Shown: positions 11,150 to 20,899 of the stretch, piece by piece | Layout: the number at the start of each line of letters is the position of its first letter | Position numbering within the stretch: position 1 is the stretch's first letter | Source of the DNA: Methylococcales symbiont of Hymedesmia sp. n. MRB-2018 | GTDB lineage: Bacteria > Pseudomonadota > Gammaproteobacteria > Methylococcales > Methylomonadaceae | DNA length: 64,000 nucleotides | Direction of reading: 5' to 3' | Assembly: GCA_003666385.1 (NCBI GenBank) | Contig: QPIN01000056.1 | Location: forward strand, 1 to 64,000 | Program-made: the position numbers and the translations under genes | The notes under the pieces: generated by a model | What the model was told of the DNA's origin: nothing | Seen by the model: the letters and a program-made list of their open reading frames with translations, nothing else | Database searches by the model: none

Positions 11150-11986
11150 ATGGGGATTAGAATTGTGAGTAAAAAAATTAAACTTTTTCAAAATCAAAAA
11201 GCTAGAACTTATTGGGATGAAAAAAATGAACTTTGGTATTTTTCCATTATTGATGTAATTGAGATATTGACAGAAAGCCCAAGACCTAGAAAATATTGGA
11301 ACGCGCTAAAAGCCAAGCTTATAAATGAAGGCAGCCAACTGTCCCATGATTTGGGACAGTTGAAAATGCGAGCCACAGACGGAAAAATGCGATTAACTGA
11401 TGTGGCAAATACTAAGCAATTATTACGCCTAATTCAGTCTATCCCCTCAAAAAAAGCTGAACCCTTTAAACTCTGGCTCGCCAAAGTTGGCAACGAGCGA
11501 ATCCAAGAAATTAGCGACCCTGAACAATCGCTAAACCGTGCCAGAGAAAACTGGCAAAAAGCAGGCAGAAGCAAAAAATGGATTGAAAAACGCATGAGTG
11601 GGCAAGAAACCCGCAATAAACTCACCGATTATTGGCAAGAAAACGAGGTCAAAGCAGGCAAAGAATTTGCCATTTTAAGCAACATAATCCATTCAGAATG
11701 GAGCGGGCTATCTGTTGCTGACCACAAAGCCCTTAAAAATTTAGACAGCCGAAACTTACGCGATAATATGAGTGAAGCCGAGCTACTTTTTACTGCCCTA
11801 GCCGAGCTATCCACCCGCCAAATTGCCGAAACTGACGAAGCAAAAGGGCTGGAACAAAACAAAAAATCCGCCAAACAAGGCGGCACTATCGCCAAAAATG
11901 CCAAAGTTGAATTAGAAAACAAAACCCATAAAAAGATTGTTGATAGTAGTAATTTTTTAAAGCCAATAAAATTGATAAAAAAATAA
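11150..11986 (+). CDS. BRO-N / DinD-like protein
   Basis: YWDEKNELWYFSIIDVIEILTESPRPRKYWNALKAKLINEGSQLS and later ETRNKLTDYWQENEVKAGKEFAILSNIIHSEWSGLS are typical of the BRO-N/DinD family. Confidence 0.75.
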   Translation: MGIRIVSKKIKLFQNQKARTYWDEKNELWYFSIIDVIEILTESPRPRKYWNALKAKLINEGSQLSHDLGQLKMRATDGKMRLTDVANTKQLLRLIQSIPSKKAEPFKLWLAKVGNERIQEISDPEQSLNRARENWQKAGRSKKWIEKRMSGQETRNKLTDYWQENEVKAGKEFAILSNIIHSEWSGLSVADHKALKNLDSRNLRDNMSEAELLFTALAELSTRQIAETDEAKGLEQNKKSAKQGGTIAKNAKVELENKTHKKIVDSSNFLKPIKLIKK

Positions 11987-12126
11987 TGCAACTATTAGAC
12001 AAACCTTACAAGCGAACAGATTATCTTGAATTTTTAAATGATACGTTTAGTTTTTCTAAAACCTTAACGGCTATTTCAATCGACAGTCAAGCGATTAAGA
12101 GTTTTGAACAATTAGGTTTTATTACC
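11986..12126 (+). pseudogene. 5' remnant of a type IIG (Eco57I-like) restriction-modification gene
   Basis: MQLLDKPYKRTDYLEFLNDTFSFSKTLTAISIDSQAIKSFEQLGFITT parallels [47 protein letters not shown] at 21745. Confidence 0.75.
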
Positions 12127-12271
12127 ACCACAGGTCTAGGCATACATCCCGACTTCGTAGAAGTCGCCGCATTTGCCTATTGCCCACCAAACCATGCAAA
12201 ATAAACCCGCAAACATCCCTACGGTAACAGGTGCTAAGGGTGGGCGAATTTTAGGTGCTATCTACCAATAA
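12127..12271 (+). pseudogene. anmK: 3' fragment of anmK (anhydro-N-acetylmuramic acid kinase), frameshifted
   Basis: Frame-corrected translation GLGIHPDFVEVAAFAY/(LA)HQTMQNKPANIPTVTGAKGGRILGAIYQ* matches the AnmK C-terminus (EALAFAWLA...GNLPSVTGA...VLGAI). Confidence 0.7.
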
Positions 12272-12276
12272 GGTAT

Positions 12277-13170
12277 ATGAATACAAATCAAAACAATTAT
12301 ACAATAGGCAGTTTGTTTGCTGGTGTAGGTGGTATATGTCATGCTTTCAAAGCGGTGTCTTGCGAGGTGTTATGGGCAAATGAAATAGACTCTAATGCTT
12401 GCAAAACTTATAAATTAAATAATAAAAACACTCATTTATTTGAGTGCGATATAAAAGATCTGCATCATAGAGAATTACCAAGCATAGACATTCTAACTGC
12501 CGGCTTCCCTTGTCAGTCGTTTTCACACGCTGGACATAGCAAAGGGTTTGATGATGAAAGGGGAAGGTTGTTTTTTGAAGTGCCAAAATTGCTCGCAAAA
12601 TTACAGCCAAAGGCGTATTTATTAGAAAATGTTCGCGCCCTCGCCACGCACGACAAAGGCAACAGTTTAGACATTGTTAAAAATGCAATATTGCGGTTGG
12701 GGTATTCATTTATTCCCTTTGTTTTAAACGCCGCAAAATACACAAGTATACCGCAGGGCAGAGAACGTATTTATATGCTTGGATTTAGCAACGAGGCAGA
12801 TTTTTACTTTGATGCTCCAACAAAAATAAACGATAAAAAGATTACTGCCTGCCCCTTGTCAAACGCATTTTACATCCCCCAAGAAACCGAAAACACCCCA
12901 AAACCAATTAAAGATTTTTTGCAAAACAATGTGGATGAAAGTTATTTTTACACAGACAAAAATAACCACATCCACAAAAAATCCGCCAAAAATGCCAAGC
13001 GGAATGACACTGTATATCAATATCGCCGCTACTATGTGCGGGATAACAAATCCAATGTTTGCCCCACGCTCACTGCTAATATGGCAGGTGGCGGACATAA
13101 TGTCCCCATTATTTTAGACGGCGGGCGACCACGGAAGCTTACGCCTAAAGAGTGTTTTAATTTGCAATGA
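12277..13170 (+). pseudogene. C5-cytosine DNA methyltransferase, truncated before the C-terminal motif X
   Basis: Motifs GSLFAGVGGI, GFPCQSFSHAG, LLENVRAL, QGRERIYMLG. Ends abruptly at LTPKECFNLQ* where the family continues GFP...GN. Confidence 0.8.
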
Positions 13171-13949
13171 ATACCCAAACACAACACAGTAGCAAACATC
13201 AAAATTATGAAATTCTTAATTTAATAGGCTATGGTTTAGCAAAATTTAACGATGATTTTGTTAAAGAATTTGGTTTTAATAGCAAGACTGCATTTTATAA
13301 TTTTTGTGTTACTAATAAAATTGCCGATACAATTGGCACGGTCAAAAATCGTATGGATTTGTTTGATCCTTTTTTCCCTAATAATGACCGTAAAGGCTGG
13401 TGGCAAAAGGGGGAAGTTTATATCCATAGGAAGACTCTAATTGATGGTCTGTTTGGTGCTGAAAATGTAGTGGAATATGCCGATATTGTTAAACTGTATA
13501 TGCAAGATTTTTTTAATATTAAAGACCTTGATTATCAAACAAAACCTATCATTAAAACCAAGTTTAAAAAGATGCAAGAGACTGGTTTAGAGGCGGAATT
13601 ATTTTTTAAGTATAACTACAATTCTATAGATATTTTTAAAAATGGATTATTAGAGGATGCAAGGCTTTATGGTGATGGCTACGACTTCCAAATTACCAAT
13701 TAACAACGCTCTTATTTAGCAGAAGTAAAAGGCATTAGAGAAAAAACTGGTAAATTTCGCCTCACCAAAAACGAATATCAAAAAGCACAAGACTATCAAA
13801 ATGATTATATTATTGCCGTTGTGCTTAACCTAAATGCCAGCCCTAAAATTTTAACCTTTACAGACCCTGTTAATTGCTTGAGATTTGAGGAGAAATTCTT
13901 TAAACCCAAGATGGTAAGTGAATATTATTTAATGGATATAGTGAAATAA
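13167..13949 (+). pseudogene. Putative restriction endonuclease (DUF3883-like) interrupted by an in-frame TAA
   Basis: ORF 13167-13703 stops at ...DGYDFQITN*, then the same frame continues QRSYLAEVKGIREKTGKFRLTKNEYQKAQDYQNDYIIAVV to 13949. D...AEVKG resembles a PD-(D/E)XK core. Confidence 0.65.
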
Positions 13950-13951
13950 TT

Positions 13952-14695
13952 ATGGCTATAATCTTGCCAAAAGGAACAACAAACTATCAGGAAATGCATA
14001 ATGGAGTTTCTATAATTGGTATTTCTTATTCAGACAATCAAGTTAAGCAATACTCTGAACTTGTTAAAAATGCTTGTTTTGATAGTGATGGGCAGGACGA
14101 GCTGAATGCATATATAAGCTCTATTGGTGAAACTGGTTTTACATCAACTCAATCAATCCTCACAAACATTAAAGAATGGCAATTAGGAGAGGCGCTTGCA
14201 GAAGTCCATCTTGAACAATGTTTTTCTTGTCATTTCCCATGGTCTAATCGTAGAGATTTAAAAAACCCTAAATCAAGTTTATCAGGGGCTGATTTAGTTG
14301 GTTATCATAATAGTGAATTTGCTTTTGGTGAAGTAAAAACATCAGCAGAACAAAAATCACCTCCACAAGTAACCTCTAAAAGATATGATGGATTGAGTGC
14401 ACAGTTAAATAAATTATGTATCGATACAGATTTACGTCAGACAATTATTCAATATTTATTTTTTCGTCAAAAAGAAACAGTTAAATATCAAGAAGCACTG
14501 AGGACATATTTAAAAAACCAGCATAATTTTTATATATTTGGTGTCTTAGTGCGTAATACTCTGCCAAATGTAAACGATTGGAGTTATCTAAAAAATAACT
14601 TTACGGCACATAAGAAAAACAAATCTTATCTTGTTGCCTTGTATCTATCATTTGATAAATTAAGAGATTGTGTCACCAGTGGAGGTGAATCATGA
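13952..14695 (+). CDS. HamA-like (DUF1837-type) nuclease of a Hachiman/AbpAB-like system
   Basis: GADLVGYHNSEFAFGEVKTS nuclease-like motif. Overlaps the helicase gene by 4 nt (ATGA). Confidence 0.6.
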   Translation: MAIILPKGTTNYQEMHNGVSIIGISYSDNQVKQYSELVKNACFDSDGQDELNAYISSIGETGFTSTQSILTNIKEWQLGEALAEVHLEQCFSCHFPWSNRRDLKNPKSSLSGADLVGYHNSEFAFGEVKTSAEQKSPPQVTSKRYDGLSAQLNKLCIDTDLRQTIIQYLFFRQKETVKYQEALRTYLKNQHNFYIFGVLVRNTLPNVNDWSYLKNNFTAHKKNKSYLVALYLSFDKLRDCVTSGGES

Positions 14696-17600
14696 TTACT
14701 AATAAAATTTTACAAAAGATAGATGATCATTGGGCGGTAAAAGCTGTGGGTGATGATGATTTTCGCCGATCTATTTTACAAAGCGTAAAAGCAAAATTAG
14801 TGAGTAACGCTGTTGGCGAACAGCTTACCTTAGATCCAACCACCCATATTCTTGATGATGCGGATTTAAAGCGTCTAGCAATGGCATACGAAATGGCTGC
14901 AATTGAAGGGATGCATGATTTTATTAACCATTCAAATGATGATCTGTATGATCAATTTTTAGCAGGCTCTTTTAGGGCTTTTGAAATTAATAGAGTTTTG
15001 AATGATCCAGATGATGATTTTGCATTTATTTTTTATGTGTTACACCTGTCATCATTGGCTTGTTGTGGCGATTGTTGGACTGATTTAAAACACATCTATG
15101 ATGATAAATCAGAAAAAATTGAATCTATTTTATTAAGGCAGGAAACAGAGTGGGATAAGCAAATATTGTTATGTTTATTTACTTGTTGGGTAAGTTTATT
15201 TAGAAAAAACTCTTGGAATGATTTAAGTCAAATATCAAATTCAATCAATCAATTAAGAAAAGAACAAGCACAGTATGAGCAAGAGTTTTTAAAATCAAAT
15301 TCCAATAAAGAAAACCAAACTAAAGCAATAAGGTTGATGGCTCTTTATCATTGGGCAAAGGCATCTGAATTATTATCTCTATATATGCTGCAAGGAGACC
15401 CTGCTGATATTAAATCACAATTAGATAAACACTTTAATTTAGCAATTAAAATTTCAGCTGATGGCGGCGATGCTCAATTAGAAGTTTTATTGCGTTGGCT
15501 GCACGCTTGTGCAGAACAGATGATTAACGGCTCAATTTGGTGGGTTGCACGCACTATCAATTCAAAAGCAACTAAATTTATTGAAAAACTATCAAAACAG
15601 GCAAAACCACTTTTAGAGTTGCTTCCACCTCAAAGAGCAGCGCTCAAGGAAATGAATTTACTAGACCCTGCTAAAACAGCAGTGGTTGTTGATATGCCGA
15701 CATCTGGTGGTAAAACTTTATTAGCTCAATTTAAAATATTACAAGCCATTAATAATTTTGGCGAAACCAAAGGCTGGGTTGCCTACATCGCACCTACTAA
15801 AGCATTAGTGTCTCAAATTACTCGGCAATTGCGTCAAGATTTTTCACCTATTGGCATTAAAGTAGAAAAATTAAGTGGTGCTATTGAGGTTGATGCTTTA
15901 GAAGAGGATATGCTCAATGATGAGGCTAGTTTTGATATTTTAGTTTCAACGCCCGAAAAAATGCAGTTAGTATTGCGTAACCATAAAATAAAAAGACCTT
16001 TATCATTATTAGTAATGGATGAAGCTCACAATATAGAGGACGAAAGTAGAGGGCTTAGAATTGAATTATTATTGGCAACAGTTAAACAACATTATCAAGC
16101 AAAAGCTAATTTTTTGTTATTAATGCCCTATGTTGAGAATGCACAAACACTATCACGCTGGTTAGCCCATGATCGTAATGCGGGTTTATCTATTAGTTTA
16201 AGCACCAGCCCATGGAAACCAAATGAACGCATTATAGGATTAGTCACAAAGCAAAAAGGTAAAAAACGCGGTGATTGGTCAATAAAATACAAAACACTAA
16301 TCACCAGCCCTAAAACCATTCATTTAAAGGGCAAGCATAAAATTGGTGTCACAAAGCCTATTAATGATGTTACTTACAGCAGTGCTAATTTGTCTAAATT
16401 AGTAGCAGCTTGTGCTAAAAATTTTGCTAATCGTGGTACCAGCATTGTTGTTGTAAAAACTAAGCCAAACACTTGGAGTGTGGCAAAAACTATATTTGAA
16501 AATATTGATCCGTTTGAAAATATTTCAACAAATATTAAATTAGTGCAAAATTATCTTAAAGACGAAGTTGGAGTCGAATTTGAATTAATAAAAATGTTAG
16601 ACAAAGGTATTGGTATTCATAATTCAGGTCTTTCAGATGAAATAAAATCTCTAATGGAGTGGCTTACTGAAGAAGGTGAATTGAGAGTTTTATGTGCTAC
16701 CACTACAATTGCACAAGGTATTAATTTTCCAGTTTCTTCCATATTTTTACAAAGCATTGAATACCCTTATGGTAAAAAAATGTCATATAGAGAATTTTGG
16801 AATTTAGTAGGTAGAGCAGGCAGGATTGGGCAGGATAATATAGGCGTAGTTGGTATTGCTTGTGATTCAGACGAAAAAGAAAAAGAGCTAACTCACTTTG
16901 TTCAGCAAAGCACTGGAGATTTAATTTCTCGTTTAATTGGCATTCTTAAGGAGTTAGATAATCGTGGTGAATTAAATAATTTAGAAAGTATGATGTATGC
17001 TCCTCAATGGGAGGATTTTCGCTGTTATATTGCACATTTATTAAATGAGAAGAAAGAACTACAAGCAACCATAAATGAAATGGATCAAATGCTTACCAAT
17101 ACTTTTGGTTATAGCGAGCTAAAAAATACCAATCAAAATCATTCTGAGATATTACTTGAAGCTACTAAACAATACACACAAAGTATTGCAAAAAACATGG
17201 GTAGAGTTGCGCAAGCTGATATGACAGGATTTTCAGTAGAATCTGTTAAGAAAGCAGCACAAGAAATAGATCAATTAAAATATAAATTAACCACATCAGA
17301 CTGGATGCCACAAAGTTTGTTTAGCTCAACTGATAGTAAGTTACCTGATTTGTTTAGTGTTATGTTCAAAATAGAGCAATTAAACTTTTCTCATGACGAC
17401 ACACAAGGCAGAAAAAAATCTCGTATGGCTGATATAGCCAAAGCATGGATTGATGGTAAAACAATCAATGAAATTGCAATTAGTTTTTTTGAAGGCAATG
17501 ATTCTAAAAAAATATCTGAAGTTTATAATGCAATTTATAGCAAATTAGCTAATGGTGGTACATGGGGTTTATCTGCTTTAGCTTCAATATCTGGGCTGGA

Positions 17601-17895
17601 TTTTGAAGCTATGTCAGACGAACAAAAAAGACAATTGAATTTAATGCCAGCAATGCTTTATCACGGCGTTAATAATGAAGAATCAGTATTGATGCGCATG
17701 AATTCAGTTCCAAGAAGTATCGCAGATTCAATCGGTAATAATTTTAAACAGCGAACAGAAAAAAGAAATATTGCAACAGCAAGAAAATACTTAAAAAGTT
17801 TACGCAACGAAGATTGGGCTATATATAAAAGTAATTTTTTAACTGGCTCAGAATATAAAAAAATATGGCAAATATTGTCTGGTGAATTAGATTAA
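14692..17895 (+). CDS. HamB-like DEAD/DEAH helicase
   Basis: DMPTSGGKTLLAQF, LVMDEAHNIEDESRG, ATTTIAQGINFPVSS, NLVGRAGRIGQ. Coupled to the upstream DUF1837-like gene. Confidence 0.7.
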   Translation: MITNKILQKIDDHWAVKAVGDDDFRRSILQSVKAKLVSNAVGEQLTLDPTTHILDDADLKRLAMAYEMAAIEGMHDFINHSNDDLYDQFLAGSFRAFEINRVLNDPDDDFAFIFYVLHLSSLACCGDCWTDLKHIYDDKSEKIESILLRQETEWDKQILLCLFTCWVSLFRKNSWNDLSQISNSINQLRKEQAQYEQEFLKSNSNKENQTKAIRLMALYHWAKASELLSLYMLQGDPADIKSQLDKHFNLAIKISADGGDAQLEVLLRWLHACAEQMINGSIWWVARTINSKATKFIEKLSKQAKPLLELLPPQRAALKEMNLLDPAKTAVVVDMPTSGGKTLLAQFKILQAINNFGETKGWVAYIAPTKALVSQITRQLRQDFSPIGIKVEKLSGAIEVDALEEDMLNDEASFDILVSTPEKMQLVLRNHKIKRPLSLLVMDEAHNIEDESRGLRIELLLATVKQHYQAKANFLLLMPYVENAQTLSRWLAHDRNAGLSISLSTSPWKPNERIIGLVTKQKGKKRGDWSIKYKTLITSPKTIHLKGKHKIGVTKPINDVTYSSANLSKLVAACAKNFANRGTSIVVVKTKPNTWSVAKTIFENIDPFENISTNIKLVQNYLKDEVGVEFELIKMLDKGIGIHNSGLSDEIKSLMEWLTEEGELRVLCATTTIAQGINFPVSSIFLQSIEYPYGKKMSYREFWNLVGRAGRIGQDNIGVVGIACDSDEKEKELTHFVQQSTGDLISRLIGILKELDNRGELNNLESMMYAPQWEDFRCYIAHLLNEKKELQATINEMDQMLTNTFGYSELKNTNQNHSEILLEATKQYTQSIAKNMGRVAQADMTGFSVESVKKAAQEIDQLKYKLTTSDWMPQSLFSSTDSKLPDLFSVMFKIEQLNFSHDDTQGRKKSRMADIAKAWIDGKTINEIAISFFEGNDSKKISEVYNAIYSKLANGGTWGLSALASISGLDFEAMSDEQKRQLNLMPAMLYHGVNNEESVLMRMNSVPRSIADSIGNNFKQRTEKRNIATARKYLKSLRNEDWAIYKSNFLTGSEYKKIWQILSGELD

Positions 17896-17902
17896 ATAAA
17901 AA

Positions 17903-19008
17903 ATGAAAACATTAAATACCAATTTACATAAGGCTAATAAAGCCAAGAAAGATGAGTTTTATACTCAATTAGCGGATATTGAAAAAGAAGTAAAGCATTA
18001 TAAAAAACACTTTAAAAATAAAGTGGTGCTGTGTAATTGTGATGATCCAAGAGTGAGTAATTTTTTTCATTATTTTTCTTACAATTTTGAAAGTTAGAGC
18101 TTAAAAAGTTGATTGCTACTTGCTATAAAAATCAACAGATGGATTTATTCAGCCAACACGATTGTGAAAAAGCCATTTATTTAGAATACGAAGGCGATAA
18201 AAATAACAACAAAATCCCTGATACTGAGGAAATTGGTATTAAGCATTTTAAAGGCGATGGTGATTTTAGAAGCGATGAATGTATAAAATTATTAAAACAA
18301 GCCGATATTGTGCTTACTAATCCGCCGTTTTCTCTGTTTAGAGAGTATGTTACACAGTTGGTAGAATACGATAAAAAGTTTTTGATTATTGGCAATATGA
18401 ATGCCATAACCTATAAAGAAACTTTTAAATTGATTAAGGAAAATAAATTATGGTTAGGTGCCAGTATTCATAGTGGCGATAGAGAGTTTGGCGTTCCCAA
18501 AGATTATCCATTACATGCAGCTAGTAGTAGAATTGATGAAAATGGCAATAAATTTATCAGAGTTAAAGGGGTGCGTTGGTTTACTAATTTAGACTACAAA
18601 GAAAGACACGAAGACCTGATTTTGTATAAAACCTACAACCAAGCAGACTACCCAAAATACGATAATTACGATGCGATTAATGTGGATAAAACCAAAGAAA
18701 TACCTGTGGACTATAAAGGTGCTATGGGTGTGCCGATTACCTTTATGGATAAATATAATCCTGAGCAGTTTGAGATTTTAGGGATAACTGCTGGGCGAGA
18801 TGAGTTTGAGTGTCGTCCTACAAAACGCTATAAAAATGCTATCCAAGTCAATCAAAACGGCTCCACAGCAAATGGGAGTAAGGCAAATACGCGGTCAACG
18901 CTACTCTATTCCAGAAAACCCAACGGGACTTATTATACTGCTGATAATGTAAATGGATATTTATCTATACTATACGCAAGAATTTTAATCAAAAACAAAA
19001 AACTATAA
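17903..19008 (+). pseudogene. EcoRI-family adenine-specific DNA methyltransferase, split by a single-nucleotide frameshift
   Basis: ORF 17903-18097 (NKAKKDEFYTQLADIEKEVKHYKKHFKNKVVLCNCDDPRVSNFFHYF) and ORF 18109-19008 (ADIVLTNPPFSLFREYV). Adding one A after GAA near 18091 joins the frames as NFEKLELKKLIATCYKNQ. Confidence 0.8.
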
Positions 19009-19165
19009 TGTGCAATCCATTAAACCATTTATTATTGAGCTGCGAAGCCAAAAAGTTATTTTAGATAGTGATGTGGCTAAAATTTATGGCGTAGAAACTA
19101 GAGATATTAACAAAGCAGTAAAAAATAATTTAGATAAATTTCCTAATGGTTACATTTTTGAATTA
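18987..19165 (+). repeat. Direct repeat, copy 1 (5' part of an ORF6N gene)
   Basis: AATCAAAAACAAAAAACTATAATGTGCAATCC... matches 19239-19417 at an offset of 252 bp. Confidence 0.85.
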
Positions 19166-19237
19166 GAAGAAAATGAGAAACAAGATGTGGTGGAAAATTT
19201 CCACCACCTTGAAAAAATAAAATTTTCGATCGTATAA
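19010..19237 (+). CDS. Truncated ORF6N domain protein (duplicate)
   Basis: First about 52 aa almost identical to the 19262 product, then diverges and stops. Confidence 0.6.
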   Translation: MQSIKPFIIELRSQKVILDSDVAKIYGVETRDINKAVKNNLDKFPNGYIFELEENEKQDVVENFHHLEKIKFSIV

Positions 19238-19238
19238 T

Positions 19239-19417
19239 AATCAAAAACAAAAAACTATAATATGCAATCCATTGAACCCTTTATTATTGAACTGAGAAGC
19301 CAAAAAGTTATTTTAGATAGTGATGTGGCTAAAATTTATGGCGTAGAAACTAGAGATATTAACAAAGCAGTAAAAAATAATTTAGATAAATTTCCTGATG
19401 GCTATATTTTTAAATTA
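19239..19417 (+). repeat. Direct repeat, copy 2 (5' part of an ORF6N gene)
   Basis: See copy 1 at 18987-19165. Confidence 0.85.
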
Positions 19418-19804
19418 TCAAAACATGAATTAGAATATTTGCGGGGGAATTTTTCCACCACAAACAATACTATGCAATTATCTAAAACCAGAGTTTTACC
19501 CAAAGCCTTTACCGAAAAAGGACTCTATATGTTAGCCACTATCATAAAATCAAAACAAGCAACAAACGCAACACTACAAATTATTGAAACTTTTGCTAAA
19601 GTGAGGGAGTTTAGCAATGTAGCCAAAAGTCTGGCAACAGAAAAAAGTGAGCTTAAAAAACAGAGCCTTATCAAGAAAAGCGGGCAACTTATTGGCGATA
19701 TTCTCAATCAAGAATTTGCTGATGACACCAGTAGCGAAACAACCATTGAACTGAACTTAGCCATGATAAAAATTAAGCATAAAATAATCAAAAACAAAAA
19801 ATAA
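19262..19804 (+). CDS. ORF6N domain-containing protein
   Basis: FIIELRSQKVILDSDVAKIYGVETRDINKAVKNNLDKFPDGYIF ... RVLPKAFTEKGLYMLATIIKS, typical ORF6N. Confidence 0.8.
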   Translation: MQSIEPFIIELRSQKVILDSDVAKIYGVETRDINKAVKNNLDKFPDGYIFKLSKHELEYLRGNFSTTNNTMQLSKTRVLPKAFTEKGLYMLATIIKSKQATNATLQIIETFAKVREFSNVAKSLATEKSELKKQSLIKKSGQLIGDILNQEFADDTSSETTIELNLAMIKIKHKIIKNKK

Positions 19805-20889
19805 TGGAGATAAAACTCAAAGAAATAACAGTGGCTGATTTAGTCAAAGATTACGCCGATGATACTGCCAGCGGTCAGGTTGTGGGCTATGGCGGCAAAT
19901 TAGATATTCGCCCTAAATATCAACGCGAATTTATTTACAAAGATGAGCAAAGAAGTGCCGTGATTGACACTTTAACTAAAGATTTTCCCTTAAATGTAAT
20001 GTATTGGGCAGTGCGTGATGACGGTGGTTTTGAAGTGATTGATGGGCAACAACGCACTATTTCGGTATGCCAGTATGTTAATGGCGATTTTTCTTATAAA
20101 GAGTTGTATTTTAATAATCTGCAAGATGATAAGCAAGCACAAATCCTTAACTATAAACTCTCAATTTATCAGTGTAGCGGCAGCGATAGTGAAAAATTAG
20201 AGTGGTTTAAAACCATCAATATCGCAGGTGAAAAACTTACCAACCAAGAATTAAGAAACGCCGTTTATTCTGGTGCGTGGGTGTCTGATGCGAAACGATA
20301 TTTTAGTAGAAATGGCTGTGCCGCTCACAATATTGCCAATAAATATTTAACAGGTTCATCAATCAGGCAAGATTATTTAGAAACTGCGATTAAATGGATT
20401 TCTGATAATAAAATTGAAGATTATATGGCAACAAATCAGCACAAACCCAAGGCAGATGAATTATGGCTGTATTTTCAAAATGTAATAAATTGGGTTGAGA
20501 TAGTTTTTGCAAAATATCGCAAAGAAATGAAAGGCGTTGATTTTGGTTTTTTATACAATCAGTTTAAAGATGATAAATTTGATTCAGATAAATTAGAGGC
20601 AGAAATAGCAAAATTGATGCAAGATGACGATGTTACTAAAAAATCAGGTATTTATCCATTTGCTCTTACAGGAAAAGAAAAATACCTCAACATCCGTGCA
20701 TTTACCGACAATCAAAAACGCGAGACATACGAAAAGCAAAAAGGCATTTGCAAAAAATGTAAAAAAGAATTCACCCTAGTAGAAATGGAAGCCGACCACA
20801 TAAAACCTTGGCACGAAGGCGGAAAAACCATTACTAAAAATTGCCAGATGTTATGTAAAGACGATAATCGCAGGAAGTCTGGGAAGTGA
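19804..20889 (+). CDS. DUF262 (GmrSD-like) protein with C-terminal HNH endonuclease
   Basis: KYQREFIY, VIDGQQRTIS (DGQQR) and a C-terminal CKKCKKEF...EADHIKPWHEGGKT...NCQMLCKDDN HNH. Confidence 0.85.
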   Translation: MEIKLKEITVADLVKDYADDTASGQVVGYGGKLDIRPKYQREFIYKDEQRSAVIDTLTKDFPLNVMYWAVRDDGGFEVIDGQQRTISVCQYVNGDFSYKELYFNNLQDDKQAQILNYKLSIYQCSGSDSEKLEWFKTINIAGEKLTNQELRNAVYSGAWVSDAKRYFSRNGCAAHNIANKYLTGSSIRQDYLETAIKWISDNKIEDYMATNQHKPKADELWLYFQNVINWVEIVFAKYRKEMKGVDFGFLYNQFKDDKFDSDKLEAEIAKLMQDDDVTKKSGIYPFALTGKEKYLNIRAFTDNQKRETYEKQKGICKKCKKEFTLVEMEADHIKPWHEGGKTITKNCQMLCKDDNRRKSGK

Positions 20890-20897
20890 AAAATATT
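20869..20897 (+). repeat. 29-bp direct repeat, copy 1
   Basis: CGCAGGAAGTCTGGGAAGTGAAAAATATT, identical to 25179-25207. Confidence 0.9.
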
Positions 20898-20899
20898 GA

